Below are positions 61,438 to 62,972 of a stretch of DNA of 62,972 nucleotides, in pieces. The first letter of the stretch is position 1. The number at the start of each line of letters is the position of its first letter. The stretch is from NCBI GenBank assembly GCA_015065615.1, contig SVPY01000002.1:1-62972 (forward strand), written 5' to 3'. Origin of the DNA: Oscillospiraceae bacterium (GTDB taxonomy: Bacteria > Bacillota > Clostridia > Oscillospirales > Acutalibacteraceae). The notes under the pieces are model-generated. The model did no database searches. It saw only the letters and a program-made list of their open reading frames with translations, and was not told the DNA's origin. A program made the position numbers and the translations under genes.

Positions 61438-62220
61438 TCATTTATTTTTTAATTCTTCCCTGTATTTTATAACTTCATTCAATCTGTTTTCATTCATCTT
61501 TGTGTATTTATATCTTATGATGTTTTTAAAATCCTCATAATTTTTCATTTCGTGCTTTTTAAACCGGGTTTCCTGTGCGCTTAAATAAAAATCAAATTCC
61601 TCATCGGTCTTTTTAAGATTTTTCATAACCTGCGGCAAATTTAAACCCGTATAGCGGCAATCGTATTCCGAAAAGGCAGAGAAACAGTAACCATCATCTG
61701 TAACAAAGTAACCTACAAAACTTATGTCAAACTTCCCCTCATCCTCATATAATTCAGGGTAAATCGTGAGCGGTAAAAGGTATTTGTTGCCCTCTTTAAT
61801 ATCAAGTACGGTTTTTGATTCAAGACTCGTTACCACTACTATTTCTTTATTCGGTACAAATAAATTTTCAGTATCTTTAATCACCCTTACAGCCATATAA
61901 TAGTTTGAATAGTCGCTGAAATTTTTCATATCCATTACGGGTTCTTTCGTTACTTCGCAGTAAATATAGGTTTCAGCCGCTGTAATTCGTTTTCTGTCTC
62001 TGTTATCGCTATTAACAATATTTATTGCAGGATCATCTTCATAAACTTTTTTGGGATATATTTTGCGAAGCTCTGTAATTTCATTCTCGCTTAAACTTGG
62101 CTTTTGGGTATACCTACTTTCATCAAGCAAGGGGTCTGATGGGAGTAAAATTAAGTCGCATAAAATTACCGAGCTTAAAGTAAAAACCAACAGCAAAACG
62201 GTGGTTATAATTCTCTTCAT
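61438..62220 (-). CDS. Membrane-anchored extracytoplasmic protein, related in pattern to 57955-59013
   Basis: 260 residues. Signal-anchor 'IITTVLLLVFTLSSVILCDL' (residues 4-22; the Cys before Asp could be a weak lipobox). The external part has 'AAETYIYCEV..YYMAVRVIKD..NKEIVVVTSLE..DIKEGNKYLLPL' (about 80-155), the same strand pattern as both segments in the protein at 57955-59013 (compare 'LKVNSEYILPL'). The rest is helical and charged. Function unknown. It ends 7 bp before the flavoprotein ORF starts. Confidence 0.55.
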   Translation of the reverse strand: MKRIITTVLLLVFTLSSVILCDLILLPSDPLLDESRYTQKPSLSENEITELRKIYPKKVYEDDPAINIVNSDNRDRKRITAAETYIYCEVTKEPVMDMKNFSDYSNYYMAVRVIKDTENLFVPNKEIVVVTSLESKTVLDIKEGNKYLLPLTIYPELYEDEGKFDISFVGYFVTDDGYCFSAFSEYDCRYTGLNLPQVMKNLKKTDEEFDFYLSAQETRFKKHEMKNYEDFKNIIRYKYTKMNENRLNEVIKYREELKNK

Positions 62221-62287
62221 AAAATATCCCCCTTTTTATTTAATTGTAACATAGCAGAATAGTTCTGTAAATTGTATAAAAGTGCAG

Positions 62288-62316
62288 TTGTTTTTCATTT
62301 ATTTTTAGATTATAAT
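62288..62316 (+). promoter_or_regulatory. Promoter for metallophosphoesterase gene
   Basis: TTGTTT (62288-62293), 17 bp, TATAAT (62311-62316), about 30 bp before the ATG; SD AAAGGAAA. Confidence 0.6.
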
Positions 62317-62347
62317 TATTTTATAAAATTGCGGAAAGGAAATTATT

Positions 62348-62972
62348 ATGGACAGAAAGCGAGTTTTAGTTGCATCGGATACACATCTTTGCCACATTGA
62401 TTGGTACGGAAAAGAAAACAAGATGCGTGTTAAGAAATTTATTGAGGATGTAAAAAAGGAATACGAAAAAGACCCCTTCGAAATGCTTTTGCTTCTCGGC
62501 GATTACTCTCTGGACCACTGGGTATACGATATAGGCGGCTCATACTTAAGAGAGGGTGTAAGCAATACGGAGAAATTTGTTAAAGAATATTTATGCGAAA
62601 TTAAAGAAATGGGTATACCCGTTTATATGATTCCCGGCAATCACGAGCAGTACGGCGAGGAGGACTGGGAGAAATTTACAGGAGGAAAGCGCGAGACTTT
62701 TGCTCTTTGCGGTGATTACTTATTTATTATGCAGGATACCTACAGCGGTGTGCTTGACCCCAAAGAGCACAGCGACGGCACCTATAAGCCTGCAAACTTA
62801 GAGAAAATTAAGGAATTAATGGCGCAATACCCTGATAAGAAGGTATTTTTGTGCTCACATTTCTATGACCCAAGGCTTGAAAGCGAAGAATTCAAGAACT
62901 TCTGCAAAAATGAGGAAAGAATTATTGCCATGATGTGCGGTCACATCCACGTTTCTAAAGTATGGGATATGA
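62348..62972 (+). CDS. Calcineurin-like metallophosphoesterase (partial, runs off the window)
   Basis: 208 residues to the window edge. 'VLVASDTHLCH' (D-x-H), 'LLLLGDYSLDH' (GD), 'MIPGNHEQYG' (GNHE), 'LCSHFYDPR' and 'MMCGHIHVSK' (GHxH) give the five metal-binding blocks in order, so the catalytic domain is nearly complete. Family members cleave phosphoesters with two metal ions; the substrate is not apparent. It diverges from the membrane-anchored protein gene. Confidence 0.9.
   Translation, partial: MDRKRVLVASDTHLCHIDWYGKENKMRVKKFIEDVKKEYEKDPFEMLLLLGDYSLDHWVYDIGGSYLREGVSNTEKFVKEYLCEIKEMGIPVYMIPGNHEQYGEEDWEKFTGGKRETFALCGDYLFIMQDTYSGVLDPKEHSDGTYKPANLEKIKELMAQYPDKKVFLCSHFYDPRLESEEFKNFCKNEERIIAMMCGHIHVSKVWDM

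Overview
The window looks like a chromosomal segment of an endospore-forming clostridial (Bacillota) gut or rumen bacterium, probably of the Oscillospirales/Ruminococcus type. This rests on the sporulation genes spoIIE, spoIIGA and sigE, the Gram-positive mre/PBP2/minD cluster, a T-box leader before hisS-aspS, an HPr with both His15 and Ser46, extracellular and plant-glycan enzymes (GH13, GH28-like, GH35), and short palindromic repeats of the kind I associate from memory with gut Clostridia. Genus-level placement is inference.

Layout. 1-651: a cut-off GNAT gene, an array of six small hairpins and tRNA-Arg(CCG). 915-16368 (all minus strand): housekeeping block with spoIIE, hisS-aspS under a T-box, mgsA, minD, PBP2, mreD, mreC, mreB, dut, a U32 rRNA-hydroxylase-like gene and zapA. 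16743-21204 (plus): glycogen phosphorylase and a neopullulanase-type GH13, together an alpha-glucan breakdown pair. 21258-29223: a DUF6512-like membrane protein, spoIIGA-sigE (no sigG beside it), GH35, M18 aminopeptidase, a frame-broken PflX-like radical SAM gene, and an unusual exonuclease / zinc ribbon / PgeF fusion. 29313-33092: typA, rimM-trmD and ptsH. 33247-41051: AraC with a GH28-like enzyme, then a LytTR regulator, a soluble GHKL kinase and a two-gene ABC exporter. 41232-48094: SpoU methylase, an unclassified large glycosidase-like protein, HAD phosphatase, UroD-like protein, helical protein and esterase. 48166-50989: feoA-feoB-Cys-rich peptide with three matching palindromic operators. 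51067-57891: a divergent AraC regulator and a five-gene redox operon (OYE family, SDR, FrdA-like flavoprotein, TIM-barrel isomerase, 2-hydroxyacid dehydrogenase). 57955-62972: a secreted matrixin-type protease preceded by a structured leader with a 23-residue reading frame, two membrane-anchored proteins of possibly related fold, a double flavodoxin-fold protein and a cut-off metallophosphoesterase.

Most notable: (1) the AraC-controlled redox operon, whose first three enzyme families recall gut reductive pathways for plant or steroid compounds but with two sugar-type enzymes added; (2) the matrixin locus, with a leader that can fold two exclusive ways and an inhibitor-like partner (speculative); (3) the exonuclease-PgeF fusion; (4) two genes whose frames break by one base in homopolymer runs, one of them exactly on the canonical slippery heptamer T TTT TTA; (5) two genes whose best ribosome site points to a non-standard start codon (ATT for spoIIGA, ACG for the LytTR regulator). 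All calls come from reading the sequence and remembered family motifs; no search was run.
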